DNA from: Neurospora tetraspora
Lineage: Eukaryota; Ascomycota; Sordariomycetes; Sordariales; Sordariaceae
Assembly (NCBI RefSeq): GCF_033439725.1
Contig: NW_026944385.1
Coordinates: forward strand, 3,815,001-3,879,000
Direction: 5' to 3'
Length of the DNA stretch: 64,000 bases
This document shows positions 1-12,540 of the stretch, piece by piece. The position numbers and the translations under genes are program-made. Position 1 is the first letter of the stretch. Every line of letters begins with the position of its first letter. The notes beneath the pieces were generated by a model. The model was not told the origin of the DNA. It saw only the letters and a list, made by a program, of their open reading frames with translations, and did no database searches.

Positions 1-850
1 ATAAACCCCAAGGTATTTATTTATCTTTTAAAAACTAGTATTTCGAATACGCTATTAACCGATATAGTTAGGAGAATATAATACCGCTTACTACGCTTAA
101 AGCGGTTCGATATTATTGCGATAGTACTATGGGGAGCCTAATTAATATAACGAACTCTATCGTGTCGATTTATACTAAATTTATTATAAAAAATAAATAT
201 CTTTATAATAAATAATAGAATTTTTATTACTTATTCTACTACTAATTTAGGCTCCTACTATACCGCTTTGGACGCTAACCTCGTATTTTTCCAACGCTCC
301 TAATATAGATAGCGCCATATAATCTTAATCGATACATATATATCGTATTCGTTAACTAAGAAGGTATAAATCTTATCGAAGTATAGTGATAGTTTTAATA
401 CTAATAATTTTATAACCTCCTTTACGACGTTAATTACAGTACAATAATTACGGTTACTATAGTTACGAGTATATTTCTATAGCCTATATAGGGAGCTTCC
501 TGGAATTTTAGGGCGCTCGAGAAGGTAATACTAGCTTACTAGTAATATTAAAATTACGTTTATATCGATATACTATATGCTTATAAATGCCAATGGTTAT
601 AGCGATATTTTTAATAGGCTCGTTGTTATAGAATATTAAATTTACGACGGCTCGCTAGTTCGAATTAGGAAAGTTCACTATATTATATAGCTTTAACAAT
701 AGTAAAGATAATAAAAACGCTAAATAAAACGATGGCCAATATACTAATATTGAAATATTAGTTTTTTATTGTAGATTTTAATAATTTACGATGTGATACA
801 ATTAATTTTACGTTGATTAAGACAGTTAAATCTGGTCAATCTGTCAAATC
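1..850 (-). pseudogene. RIP-degraded DDE (IS630/Tc1-like) transposase relic
   Basis: This AT-rich, stop-filled stretch starts inside the element, which runs off the left edge. Read on the minus strand at about 20-400, one frame keeps a recognisable order: a conserved ESG.N-like block (here NKSGIN), then R.RY, a run that fits GWAPRG, then KRSKRYYILPTIS and a VFEY motif. This matches the DESG.N...R.GW.P.G...KR..R..ILPA...G layout of eukaryotic IS630/Tc1-type DDE_3 transposases. Stops and D-to-N type changes fit RIP of Trp/Gln/Arg/Asp codons. I cannot place the ends or any terminal repeats. Family assignment is inference from a decayed reading. Confidence 0.5.
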
Positions 851-2009
851 TATATTCAAGTCAGTGTTGTAGCTAGCTTAATACAACTAGCGCGCCAAGA
901 CTGACAAGGCGCTTGAGTGTGGAAACGATTATACTAGGATTATGAGCCAATCCAGTTGGCAAGATGCTGCATATGTACCTCTTGCTAGGAGCGGGCTAAA
1001 AACACCCCGTACAAGGCCTGGCCTTCCCCGAAAGAGCATATCCGTTACGAGCGAGTGAGTGTACCTAGATGCGGTAGAGCGGAAATGCTCATACAACCCA
1101 CAGGGTGCTGCTACGCCGGCTTGCGATAAAACAATGACCACTTCGTCAATTAAATTCTCTTTTGGGTGCATATCTTTCTGCTTTAGTTAATTCCTTACCG
1201 TTCTATCCAATTAGAGATTATTATTGCGGGGACTTTGCGTCAGAGTGTCTTAGCAGTTCAATTTCCTACCAATTCGGCCCGCATCACTCCTCATCTCCCT
1301 CACTTCACTCTTCTACTTCACTCTTCCAATTCCACCTCTCCCTCTCTCTCTCTCCACACCGATTAAGTTAGGTAAACAATTAGATAGATAGAGCTCTCAA
1401 AAGTAAATGGTATCTTAAAACTTTCTAAACAAACAACCAAAAGGATAAAAAAAAAAGTGACGTGAAGAGGTATAAGTACCTCTAGGTAAGGTAAAGTGAG
1501 GCGGCCCTTGCTCATGTAAAGTAAAAAAGAAGTGAAGTGAAGTGTAAAAAAGTAGACAACAGGACCCCAGCAGCTTTTTCCACCAGCTCTTTGCCCATCC
1601 CCCATCTCATCTCCATCTTTACCCCCCATCCCCATCCCCATCCTGGCCTCCTTCTCCTCCTCGTGTCCAACTAGTCCAACGAGTCGTCCCTCGAGACCAG
1701 CTATGTAGTAGTTAGGTATCTCTATGTATGGTATGGTACATGTATGTATAGTTGTATAAACAAAAAAGAAAGGTAGAAAAAAATGTGCAAGTGTGTGCAA
1801 GTGTAAGTGTAAGTGGTATAAGCAGGCCCCCCTTCCTTCCATCCCATCCACCCATCCGTCTCTCAATCCCGTTCAGCTCAGTTCCGTTCAGTTTAATTCA
1901 ATTTCCATCGATCGTTGTTTTCCTGGCCCGGTAGGTTTGTTGTTGCCTATCCCTTCTTTACACACGCACTTTACTTATTAGTTATATGCAAGGCCCGCCT
2001 CACTAACCG
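851..2009. other. Island edge and kinase 3' flank, no gene seen
   Basis: Base composition shifts from AT-rich to balanced at about 850-1150. From about 1250 there are pyrimidine-rich tracts (CT-rich at 1330-1357) and short low-complexity runs. The open frames here have no recognisable domain. The interval just before 2010 probably includes the 3' UTR of the minus-strand kinase gene, although no clear polyadenylation signal was identified. Confidence 0.5.
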
Positions 2010-5000
2010 TCATCTGCTAACCTTGGTAGTACTGCTACTCGCCGCCGGTCCTTCCCCATTATTCCCGCCATGGGCATTACTTCCACCGCTGCCGCTACCA
2101 CCACCACCACTACCACCATTACTCCATCCTCTCCTGTGCCCGCGTCCCTGTTGTTGTTGATGTTGTTCCGGAACAACCCGAATAGTTGACGACGAGAGCG
2201 GCCCGTCGGTGCTCAGCCTGTGGGAGTCCGCAGTTATCGCGATTCCGACATCATACCCGAGCCCTTTGAACCCTTCACCGACATCGACATTATCTTCCTC
2301 CTCCTCTTCGTCGTGTGCGCTCGGCCTCGTTGGAGTCTGGTTGGGATTCGGATTCGACCGGGCGTCACCAATGGCATCCATCCCCTCTTCCTCCTCCTCA
2401 AGATCCTGCGACCTAGGTCTCGACCTTCTCGATCTCTGATCAGTAATCGTCCCTTCATCCGCACTCTCATCGGCCTCGTCGTCGTCTTCTTCCTCCTCCC
2501 CATCCTCAATGATCCTCTCCTCCACAATCTCGCCTGGCCCGCTGATGATCGGGCTAAAGCTATCCACCTCTTCGACCTCTTCTTCCTCTTCCATGCCCGC
2601 CATCCCTGGTCCTCCCCAACCTGCGCCCGTCCTGCTTCCGCCCCAGTGGCTATTGTAACCCCCACCGCCATAGCCACCATGTGCATTATGTTCCTCCTCC
2701 TCTTCCTCCCCAGGCTCCTCCTCCTCCTGGATCGTAATCTCCCCACTCCTCCGTCCCAGACCACTAGCGCTCGCACTCCTAGAATGACTCGCCGAAGCCG
2801 ACCCGGACGCACCACTACTACTCCTTTCCTCTCTCTGCCTGCTACTAGCACTAGCGCCGCCAGCACTGCCGCCAAAGTTGAGCATCGGGCCCTTGAAGAT
2901 ATTCTTCTTCCTCTTGGCGAACATCACGCCGCCATGGCCACCGGGTCCAACCACAGGCGATCCGGTACCCGCTGCCCTCGGAGCGAAATAGCCTCCCGAG
3001 TTGACCGAGGCAAAGGGGTTGGGGGAGCCAGGGGCGGGGGGGAGGTGGTAGTACTGCGTGTTGGTGTTGAGGGCGGAGAGGCCACCGCCGCCACCATTGC
3101 CGAGGAAGGCGGCGTTGAGGCGGCCGTTGTCGTGAGAGCCGTAGTCACTGGGCGGGTTGGCAAAGAGACTGGGGCCGCCGATGCTGCCGATGCCTAGGGG
3201 CGGCCCGGTGCGGTCGCGGACGTAGCGGATGTTGCTTGGGAAGCCGACAGTTGTTGGCGTGGCGGGGAGGACCTTGACGGAGTGGTGTGGACTGCGACTG
3301 GCTTGTAGGGCGGATTTCGAGACCGATGTAGAAACGGAGTTGTTGGAGGAGGTAGAACTGGCTTTGCTGTGGGAATGGTGGTGCGTGTGGTGCATTGAAC
3401 GGATAGAGGAGACAGACGAAGAGGTGGACTTCCTGCCGCGAAGGCCCGCGGTGCCAGACGCTCGCCGCATGGTGGAGCGCGGTGTTATGGGTGATGGCGA
3501 CAGGGACTGTCGCTTGTAGGAACCTGACGTGTATGTATGTGGAATTGGTGGCAAGGAGGACGGCAGCGAACTCGAAAGGCCGACGGAAGCGTTACTGTTC
3601 TTAAACGGAGCAGAGCTTGCGGAGAGCGCCGGTGATGCTTTGCTAGCGTAGCCGTTGGCCACCACACCCTTAGGTAGGCCAGCCGTGCCCGCTGTCATGG
3701 GAGAACTCGCTGCCGGGTACTTGCTCGTCTGCGGCCGTGGACTCTCCCCGTCCTTCGATTTGCCTTCCTTCGCTCTCTGCTCGGCAGCCTTCTCCGCCAG
3801 GTTAGGGGTCGATTGGCTGGCACGCTTCTGGGAGTTCTTATGCCGCCGCGTACTCTCGAAGAGCCAATGTGTCCAGTTCTTCCAGAATATCTTGGTCTTG
3901 GATGGCCTCTTCTTTACCTGATTTTGGTCATCAGGCAGCTGTAAGGTACCGTTCAAGTCCAGAACTTCACTCGTAGTGACCAAATGAAGAGTGGAGCCTC
4001 TCGATCGCGCACTCCTCAGAATACCCTCCTTGGGCGGAGGAATCGGCTTCCTATGCCGCGAGGAACTCGTAGATCTACCCCTAATTGAATCCTTATCAAC
4101 CGGCGGTGGTGGAATATCGCCCTCGGTGGAAATGCGAGGTTCAGTTGCGCTTCTGGGATAGTCGGAAAAGCTGGGCATATCTGGGATGAGCAAAGCCGGG
4201 TAGGGTCCGCTCCGTCTCCTCTCGCTCCGCCCTCGTGGTCTTTGTGGCTGCTCTCCAAACTGAGCATACTGTGACTCTTCCACCGTAGCCAAAGCATTGA
4301 GTCGACTGGAAGCCTGAGAGAACCGCCTCGAGGTTCTGTTCTCCTCCTTTTCCCTGCGCTTTCGTTCCCTCCTTGCCGCCTTCCGTTCCTCCTTCTCAAT
4401 CAGTAGCGTCCACCAGCCAGCAAGGGCGTCACACTTCTGGGCTATGACGCTCTCCATCACCGCCTCTGTATCCACCCCAGCGCTTCGCATCCGATGTAAC
4501 GTCTCCTTTTCCAGCGGCGTCGAGAATGGCGGTGGTTGCTCGACTTTGAGGATCTCTTGTTGTTGTGGTGCGTATTCGGCGAGAAACGGGTGGGCGAGGA
4601 TATCGGGCAGGGACGGTCGTATTAGGGGCCGTTTCGATAGTAGTATCTTTAAAAGAGACAGCGCATCTGCCGGAAGGGTATCGGGGTAGTCTGGTTCCTC
4701 GCTAAGAATCTTTCGCCGGGTAACTTGCTCGTCATCGTCGTCAAAGGGAAGCTCGCCGCAGAGAAGGGCGTAAAGAATGACTCCCAAGCTCCAGACATCC
4801 ACCTTTTCGCCCGCATACTTTTCGCCCTTTAGCATTTCCGGAGCCGAGTAGCAGATGGTGCCGCAAAACGTTTGGAGATAGTTGGCCTTGCCCTCATATT
4901 CGCGTGTGAAACCAAAGTCGCATAGCTTGACGTTCTCGTGTTTGTCGAGGAGGATGTTTTCCAGTTTCAGATCCCGATGGACACAGGATTGTCGATGGAC

Positions 5001-5689
5001 GTAGCACACGGCGCCCACCAGTTGCGCAAAGATCCTCTGAACCTTGTCGACCGATAGTTTGCCATGTTGAAGGAGGTAATTGTACAACTCGTCGCCTGTG
5101 AAACACATCATTGTAATTTAGAAAGGGCGCGTACGGTCGAAGAAGGTGTGATGTCGAAGGAGACCTCTGTGCTTGTTTCGTACCTGGACAATATTCTAGC
5201 ACCATCCACACCAATTTCTCTGTTACGACCACCTCGTATAGTCGGGCGATGTGCGGGTGGACGAATTGGCGATGGTGATGGATTTCGCGAGCGAGGTTGG
5301 TGTCATCCTTGTTGGCTGACTTGAGCACGACCTATATATGCGACCGAAGAGAAAAGAACATTAGTCCCGAGTGTCTCGGAAGGGGCAGAAAGAGGCTTCA
5401 GGGACCAAGCCACCAGGGCAACGCACCTTGGAGCCATTTGTAAGTTTGTGCGTGGCCAAGTAGACCTTGCCGAAGGATCCTTTGCCAATCAGTCGTCCGA
5501 GGGTATAGTTTCCAACCGATCGTAGGTCTTTGCTCGAGAACTCGCTGCGCAACAGAAGAGACGACAGAACATGATTAGCGAATTGCGACTTCTTTCGTCC
5601 GAGGAGTGTTATTGGTGAACCTACTCGAGCAACTCCTGATATGAACTCGCAAGCTGTGGTGGGCAAGACTGCAGTGTCAGCATTCCCAT
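2010..5689 (-). CDS. Ser/Thr protein kinase, CAMKL-like (Ypl150w/Ppk16-type), four exons
   Basis: Exons on the minus strand are 5689-5625, 5544-5427, 5331-5184 and 5095-2010. The introns are 80, 95 and 88 nt, all GT..AG, and give one 1138-residue frame. The start MGMLTLQSCPPQ was chosen because only this frame splices into the conserved SSYQELL segment before the kinase domain. The domain spans about residues 35-295. The glycine loop GKGSFGKV is at 42-49, VVLK puts the catalytic lysine at 65, HRDLKLEN the catalytic Asp at 152, DFG is at 170-172 and SAPE at 194-197, so all catalytic residues are present. Behind it lies a very long, mostly disordered tail: a basic segment near 345, Ser/Pro-rich stretches, Gly-rich runs, and acidic runs near the C-terminus. 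The fungal relatives I recall are Ypl150w of yeast and Ppk16 of fission yeast, whose roles are poorly known. Subfamily is less certain than kinase identity. Confidence 0.9.
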
Positions 5690-6943
5690 TCCTGCAATGT
5701 TGATCGTACGGATGAATGGATGGGATTAGGGGGGGGAGTAAGCAGGCTCGATCGAGGCAGGCAAGCAAAGCCAAAGCAACGCAACCCAAGCACATCTCTC
5801 TCTCACACACACCTTGGCTTTCCGTCCAAGCGCCTCGGCCTTCCCTTTTGCCGTCTGCATCACTCCGCGCCGTCGGGACGGGACCCGGTCCGCATCCGCT
5901 TCTGGCCACCAACGACTGCGATTACTACCTTGGGGGAGTCGGGGGTATGATTATATCCAAGTTATGGAGCGAGGCGCAAGCTATCGAAGCGAGAATGGGT
6001 TGTTGAGGGGAAAGATGGTAGTATACTTGACAAGGGGAGCAAAGGAACCAAAGAGATTATTATCGGAATTGGCGGGCAAAAAGAGCGTCTTTGTGGTTGT
6101 AGGAAGGTACTGTCGTCAACATGGATGGGATGGGATTCTGTTCGTCGAGGCGGTCGGGGTCTCGGAGAATTGCGACGTTTGGGACTCTTTTTTTCTTGTC
6201 GCGTAGTACCACCTCAAAGCTACCTAGGTCAAGGTATGTACGGGACTCGGGGAGAGAGACGTTCGGGAAGACAGATGACAGACGGGGTCTCTTGGTCGCG
6301 TGGGAAGTGGAAGCCTCGCTCGTCTCACGGCGGTCGGTCTGCGCCGTGGCCGACAAGGGGGACGTTCGGTGGAATTTGGAATTGGAATTGGGATTAGGAT
6401 CGAAATGGGCGTGTAATTGTGTAATTGCTTGCTTGGTTGTCGATCCCCAGCTTTCCTTCCACTGGACTTGTCACGGCCCGGGGGATGCGATGGCTAGAGG
6501 TAGATGGGTAATAGCCGGAGATGGGTTGTGTAATTGCTCTAAACAACCAAGGAGGAGAACTGTCGTCAACGAACAATTCCCAGGGTCTGGACAATTTGAA
6601 ACAGATTCGAGGTCGACGGGACCGAGGGCGGATGGATGGGAGAATGGCACGGCCAATGTAAAATTACGGGAGACCGTACACAGCAAGGTATCACCGTGAC
6701 AGGAGAAGGATGGACCGTTCGCTTCGTGGCCTTGTGGGGCAGCTTATTTACTACGGGGCCCGGGGGAGAGCACATGCCCGGCGTTCTTCTTTCTGTTAGT
6801 GGTTAGGTAAATACGCACTATCAGACTAACTCTTTACTCAATTCCAACACTTCACATTCTCATAAGAACGACGCGCTGATTTTGTCGCGTCCATCTTCAG
6901 AAACCGTTGACGTAAAGTATTGACGTAGAGTTCTTTCGTCATA
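5690..6943. other. Kinase upstream region, no second gene seen
   Basis: This is GC-balanced sequence between the kinase start and the pogo-type element. A CAG immediately upstream of the kinase ATG (5690-5700 region) could be the acceptor of an intron in the 5' UTR. Several overlapping open frames on both strands have no domain, no consistent codon pattern and no splice-supported extension, so I call none of them. Confidence 0.45.
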
Positions 6944-7046
6944 CCCGTTGGTGAGGCTGACAGTTCCTGTCTGTTCCCCAATTCTGCTCTACAGAGTTGG
7001 TGCCAAAACCACCGGACAGTCCAAAACCCAACCGAACAGCAAAAAT
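6944..7046 (+). repeat. Left terminal inverted repeat of the pogo-type element
   Basis: This copy pairs with 16345-16447. Identity stops sharply at the outer edge, where the flanks differ (..CGTCA-TA on the left, TA-ATCGC on the right), and at the inner edge after CAGCAAAAAT. The left copy is GC-balanced and looks unmutated. Confidence 0.88.
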
Positions 7047-7746
7047 GCAACCCAAATAGGGCAAAACCCTACCTTCCAACTTTGCAACAATATAAATAAA
7101 TTAATACTTGACTAAAAAAAATAATTGAACTATCATTCTCTTCCTCTTTTCTTCGCTAATCCGCTACACTAATTTGTATACTTATTACTATAATAACTAT
7201 TTCACTATAACTCCCTAAACCAAACCTACCCTTTTAAGGTTATAGCGTTTCTTATTAATTTTAAAACGCTATAACTCTACCGAATAGGTTCCGATTACTA
7301 AAGTTTTACTTTTATTTAGTAGTTTTTTACTTGGCGAATGTATTAATACTAATTATAATATTATACCTTAATAATTCGGACCTCGGGGAGGATATAAATA
7401 AAGAGGATAAAGAAAATTTAAGTAGTCCTTAATTAAATTCTAATATTTAATAACTTAATTCTAACTTCCTCCGCTACGACTACTTTATTAATACCTCTAC
7501 CGATATCCCTACTAACGCTGATAGTAACGCCGATATTAATATCGGTTCTAATATTAAAATTAGGGATAGCGAATACGATGAACTTCTAATTAAAAAGGCT
7601 ATTCGGTAATTTAATCGGAAATAACGTTATTATAATTAATAATAAGAGGATAAGAGGCTTTAAGCTTAATACGTATAATAAATTCAACGTTAGACTTCTA
7701 ATAAGCGATTTACCTGAAGCTAAACCCGTATTATTATTTCTTCCCC

Positions 7747-7979
<233 letters not shown>

Positions 7980-8104
7980 GTATCTTATTAAAACGGCTAT
8001 CTATCTGTGATATTGTTGCTAAATTTAGCGTATCCAAGTCCTAAGTTAGTTACTATAGTCTATAAGTTATAATTAAGAATTATTTTTCTCGGTTTTTAAT
8101 TAGG

Positions 8105-8395
8105 TGTAACGGGTCTGCGAGAGTATTGCACAGCGAGCAGTCGTATAAGGTTGAAATGCTATATTTAACAAAGAGGAAAAGGAAGACTACACCAGAAGGG
8201 TGCAATCAAAAGAAGGTTTTGTGTAAGTCGCTTAGAGCGTACGGGCCAAGCAATTATACAGGTCTAGCTAATTAGAAGGCTCGTATCCCTATTGATAAGG
8301 TAGGCTCCCTATCAATAAAGCAAACTCCCTATTGATAATGTAGGATACGGTTTGGTATTAGCCAAGCTTAACCCTTGGGCTCTAGCCCTATAATA
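8105..8395 (-). repeat. 3' LTR of the 2.0-kb LTR element
   Basis: This is a direct repeat of 9827-10117, and both are 291 bp. It is the less mutated copy; it keeps, for example, TGTAACGGG, where the other reads TATAATAGG. It is preceded by TTAGG. Confidence 0.9.
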
Positions 8396-9826
8396 TTACC
8401 CCCCTACTCCCCCTTAAAAAAGGTAGTCTACTGTACAAAGTATTAATTAATTATATAAAGGTAATGAAATCTATTAATAACTGCTCCTTACCAAATACCT
8501 ATCTAAACGGGGAAGAAATTAATAATATTAGAAAATTTAGGAATCCCCTCTTTAAACCCTTAAATAAACGCTATATAACTACTTACTTACTACCCGAGTC
8601 AGCGGTACCTTACTAGGCACTTACCCTTATAAAGTTACTTCCTTAGTATATAGGAACTAAAATTAAATTAGGGAATATATTTATACTTTACCTAATCTAA
8701 CGGCCCTCTTCTATTAAAATAAAAATCTATTTACTATATAATAATTAATATTAAAGTAATTATTTAGTATTTTATATTATTCTATTTCTCCTACTAATAG
8801 TAATTATTATTACTATTATAATTATACTTTAATATAATTCCCTCGCTAAGGAACGACTTTAATAATTTTTATACCTACAAAATATAATATCTACTACCCT
8901 TTTATAATTACATATTATAATAAATACTAACTTCCTATTAGCTACGCGTAAAGGGGTAACGGTTTAAAGACTTCTTATATTATTAACGACGAAAGTAAAT
9001 AAATTAGCGTTTCCTACGTTATAACCTTACCTTACCTTTCCTAATTATTAAAAATCCCTCCTTTTAAATCTTTAATTAATACTCTTTCTATTATAATTTT
9101 ATTAAAGCGTCTCCTATTAATTTTATTAATAAAGACTGCTATTTAATTAAATTCCTCCTCTTTTTAAATTATTATTATCGTAACCGTTTAAGCCCCTACT
9201 GAGTCGAAATAAATTAATTTTATTTTTATAAAATTAATATTACTCTTCGGACTAAAATTACTATTACTGTTATCCTCTCTCCTCTTTTATTTCCTTATTT
9301 AAATAGAATTTAGAGCTTTCTTAACGACGTTAATATCGAAGGATCGTTAGCGTTTTTAACCGGGCTTACTTAACGGAAATAAAAACTAAAAGAAAGTATT
9401 ACTATTTAAAATAGTATATAAAAAGGTAAACGGATAGCTTATATTATAAGTAGCAAATTTATTTACGTAGGGATTTTAGGGAGAAAATTAGTATTACTAT
9501 TAAGAGGGACGGGGGTTTAGGTAGTAATTTTAATTGGAATTAATTGTAAACGAGCGAACGAAATCAAACGAAGCGAGCGCGAGGTTTTTTTAATATACTA
9601 GCGAGAAAGTAATAATATAGGCGCGAAAGAAATAGAGGGAGGGGTATTATCGCTAAGGGACAAAAGCGACGGCGAGAAATTACCGTTAAAGAATGAGAAC
9701 GACAGTATTATTAAAGGAGATAAAAATAATATAGAAAGGATATTACGAAAAATTAAAGTAATAAGAGGGAAACTCTTTGGGCGTATAGGCAAAGTATAGA
9801 GTGTTTAAAAAGAGGGTTAAATATAA

Positions 9827-10117
9827 TATAATAGGTCTATAAAAATATTATATAGCGAATAGTCGTATAGAGGTGAAATACTATATTTAATAAAGAGGAA
9901 AATGAAGATCATATTAAAAGGGTGTAATCAAAAGAAGGTTTTATATAGGTCGCTTAGAGCGTATAGGCCAGGCAGTTATACGGGTCTAGCCAACCAGAAG
10001 GCTTGTATTCCTATCGATAAGGCAGGCTCACTATCGATAAAGTAGGCTCTCTATTGATAATGTAGGACACAGCTTGGCATTAGCCAAACTTAACTCCTGG
10101 GCTCTAGCCCTATGATA
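9827..10117 (-). repeat. 5' LTR of the 2.0-kb LTR element
   Basis: This is the direct repeat partner of 8105-8395. The primer-binding region next to it (just below 9827) is too altered to name the priming tRNA. It is followed by TTAGG. Confidence 0.9.
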
Positions 10118-12389
10118 TTAGGCCTAATAGAAGGCGCCGCGGTAGCCGTCTTACTACGTTTATAGAAGTAGAAGATTGCGTATTAGAAGATTATATTATT
10201 AGTTTATTAAATTTAATAGTTTAGTAATTAAAGATTTATTAATAACTGTAATTAATAAGTTACGGGCTAGTAGGAACCCTCTTACAAAGTTAGTTAATAA
10301 ATATTTCTATATAAGGTGGAAAGTTGATTATCTTTAGTTTGAACTAACTAAATTCAAATTTATAGAGGTAAATAGAATGTTTATTAAAATGTAGTTGAAG
10401 TTTATTATTGAATTTTTTAAAAGATTTATTGAAATTATAAAAAAGTTTTATATTAAAACTTTTGGTTTTTGGAACGTTAATGAAATAGGTTGCTATATCG
10501 GTATATTTAATGATAATTACGAGATTCTAGCGGAAAAGACGGAGAAGAAGAAGAAGGTTAGTAAATATTTAATTTTATAATTTCTATTATTTATATTAAT
10601 ATTTTAATTTTTTTAGCCTAAAATTAACGACCCTACTAACTACGAATCGATAACTTTAATAAATTTTAAAAGCGCTACCGGCAAAGCTATTCTAACGTAT
10701 AATATTTTTAAGAAATAGTTAACTGCTAATTAGGAGTATATTAAAGATTTTAATAGGGATATAAAATTTAACGTCTTTAATTTAGCGTTTAATAACGTTA
10801 AAATTATACTAGATTGGATTTACTATTTTAATTGTTATTCTTAGATCCGCTACGCTATAATTAAGCGCTATAATTTGGACTTTAAAAAGTGGTTTGGAAT
10901 TAACCTAGAATAAAAGCGGGTTATAACCTTCGATAAAGATACTCTCTGGGAATAAATAGGTAGTAAATTATGTTTGATTTTCTTTTTAATTCTTTCTCTA
11001 TTTACTACAATATTTATTTATTTAATTATTACTATACTTTTAATATTATCATTATTTTTCTTTCCCCCTATTCTTTTTATTTCTTATAACCTATAGATAT
11101 AGGCGTCTTTCAATACTTTAAATATATATATTAAGTTATATTACGGGATTATATTTAGTAAAGTGAATTCTAATTTGATTGTACTGATTTTATGCGGTCT
11201 TTTAATATAAATACTACATTAAATCTTTTACTAATTATATACTAATTATTTCTTTAGAGGATATTCGGAAATATTTTTTCTAAGGGCTATATTATATAAA
11301 GCTTTAAAAATATAAGGCTTTAGCCTATTAAACCCGATATAATCCTAAATAAATTTTAATAAGAGATATAAAAAACGTATACTTTTAAATAACTTAAGAT
11401 ATAATTTAATTTAGAGCGTTAGATTAAAATTGTAGAGATTATAAAGTTATTAAAGAAGTTTATTCCCAAAATTAATAAAGCTTTTTAAAAGTCTAATTAA
11501 TTTATTGAGGATGTATTAGAGTAATTTAGTAATTTGAAAGCCTGTTTTTATAAAGGCTCTTTATATAAAAATTTTATAAATAGGTTTATTAAGGATAAGA
11601 ATAGCCATTTTATTCATATAGTTAAAAAAACTTCTATTAGAAGGATCGTGAAGCTATTTGGTAATATAATCAATAATATATTTATCCTACGGATCCGGGA
11701 AATAAACAATAAGTTTGAAGAAGAATAAGAGGAAAAGGAACGGAGAAAATAATATTGAGTTGTAATAAAAATATAAAAATTAGTACTAAAACCTTTAAAG
11801 GAAAATTACAAGGTTTATAGGAAGATAAAAGAGAATAAAGTAATAGGAAAATACAGTAGAATAATTTAACTAACTTTCGAATAATATTTCGAAATTAAGG
11901 GTATTCCGAATAATTTTTTACTTTTAAATCCTCGAAAAAAGCCTAAAGAGGGCAAATAGTTTTTATTTTTCAAAAATACGGAAAAACGGATACGGGTCCT
12001 AAAGTCTATAGTAAAACTACTTAATAATTTTACTAATTATTACAAAGTTAATAAAAACGGTATAAATAATAAAGGTGGCAAAGATAGTAATAGAGGTAAT
12101 ATTTTTTTTGTAGTAGTAGTAAGGATAAAAGTAATGGGGAAGGTAGTAAAAGGGTGAATTCTTTTTTAATATAAGGGGAGATATTAGCGAAGAATCCGAC
12201 GACGATAGTATTGGTTTTATAGTAATTATTTTAGATTATAGTCGGTTTAACCTAATTTATAACCCTAAGAAGCGGAAAGATCGAAACTATAAAAATAAAG
12301 AAGATAGTAGAGGAGAATCTTCTACTTTTATTATTAATTGGGTAGAAAAGAGGGTAAGGATTATATTATTTAGTAATTCTAGCGGTATA

Positions 12390-12540
12390 GAGTAAGAATA
12401 GTAATAAAAATAATAATAATAAGAAGAATAATAATAAGAAGAATAGTAATAAGAAGAATAGTAATAAGAAAAATAGTAATAAGATGAATAATAATACGAA
12501 GAATAATAATAAGAAGAATAATAATAAGAAGAATAAATTT
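12390..12540. repeat. Imperfect GAATAATAATAAGAA-type low-complexity repeat
   Basis: The tract is built of short AATAATAAGAAGAAT-like units of about 15-18 bp with small variations, and follows the Lys/Glu-rich tail of the transposase relic. It may be a decayed low-complexity coding tail or an independent minisatellite. Confidence 0.75.

Larger units (their letters stand above)
8105..10117 (-). mobile_element. Non-autonomous LTR retrotransposon, 2013 bp, minus orientation
   Basis: Two 291-bp direct repeats (8105-8395 and 9827-10117) flank a 1431-bp interior. The whole is bracketed by the 5-bp duplication TTAGG (8100-8104 and 10118-10122). Read on the minus strand, the LTR starts T[G/A]TCATAGGGCTAGAGCCC and ends CGTTACA. 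A purine-rich polypurine tract (AAGGGGGAGTAGGGGGGTAA) abuts the left LTR, which fixes the orientation. The interior is too short for gag-pol and no enzyme motif is visible, so this is either a LARD/TRIM-like non-autonomous unit or an internally deleted element. It interrupts the pogo-like transposase and is therefore younger. Differences between its LTRs are mainly RIP-type transitions. Confidence 0.9.

Noticed and set aside
2234-3197. Arg-rich long frames opposite or overlapping the kinase tail
   Set aside because: They are shadows of the low-complexity Gly/Glu/Ser-rich kinase C-terminus.
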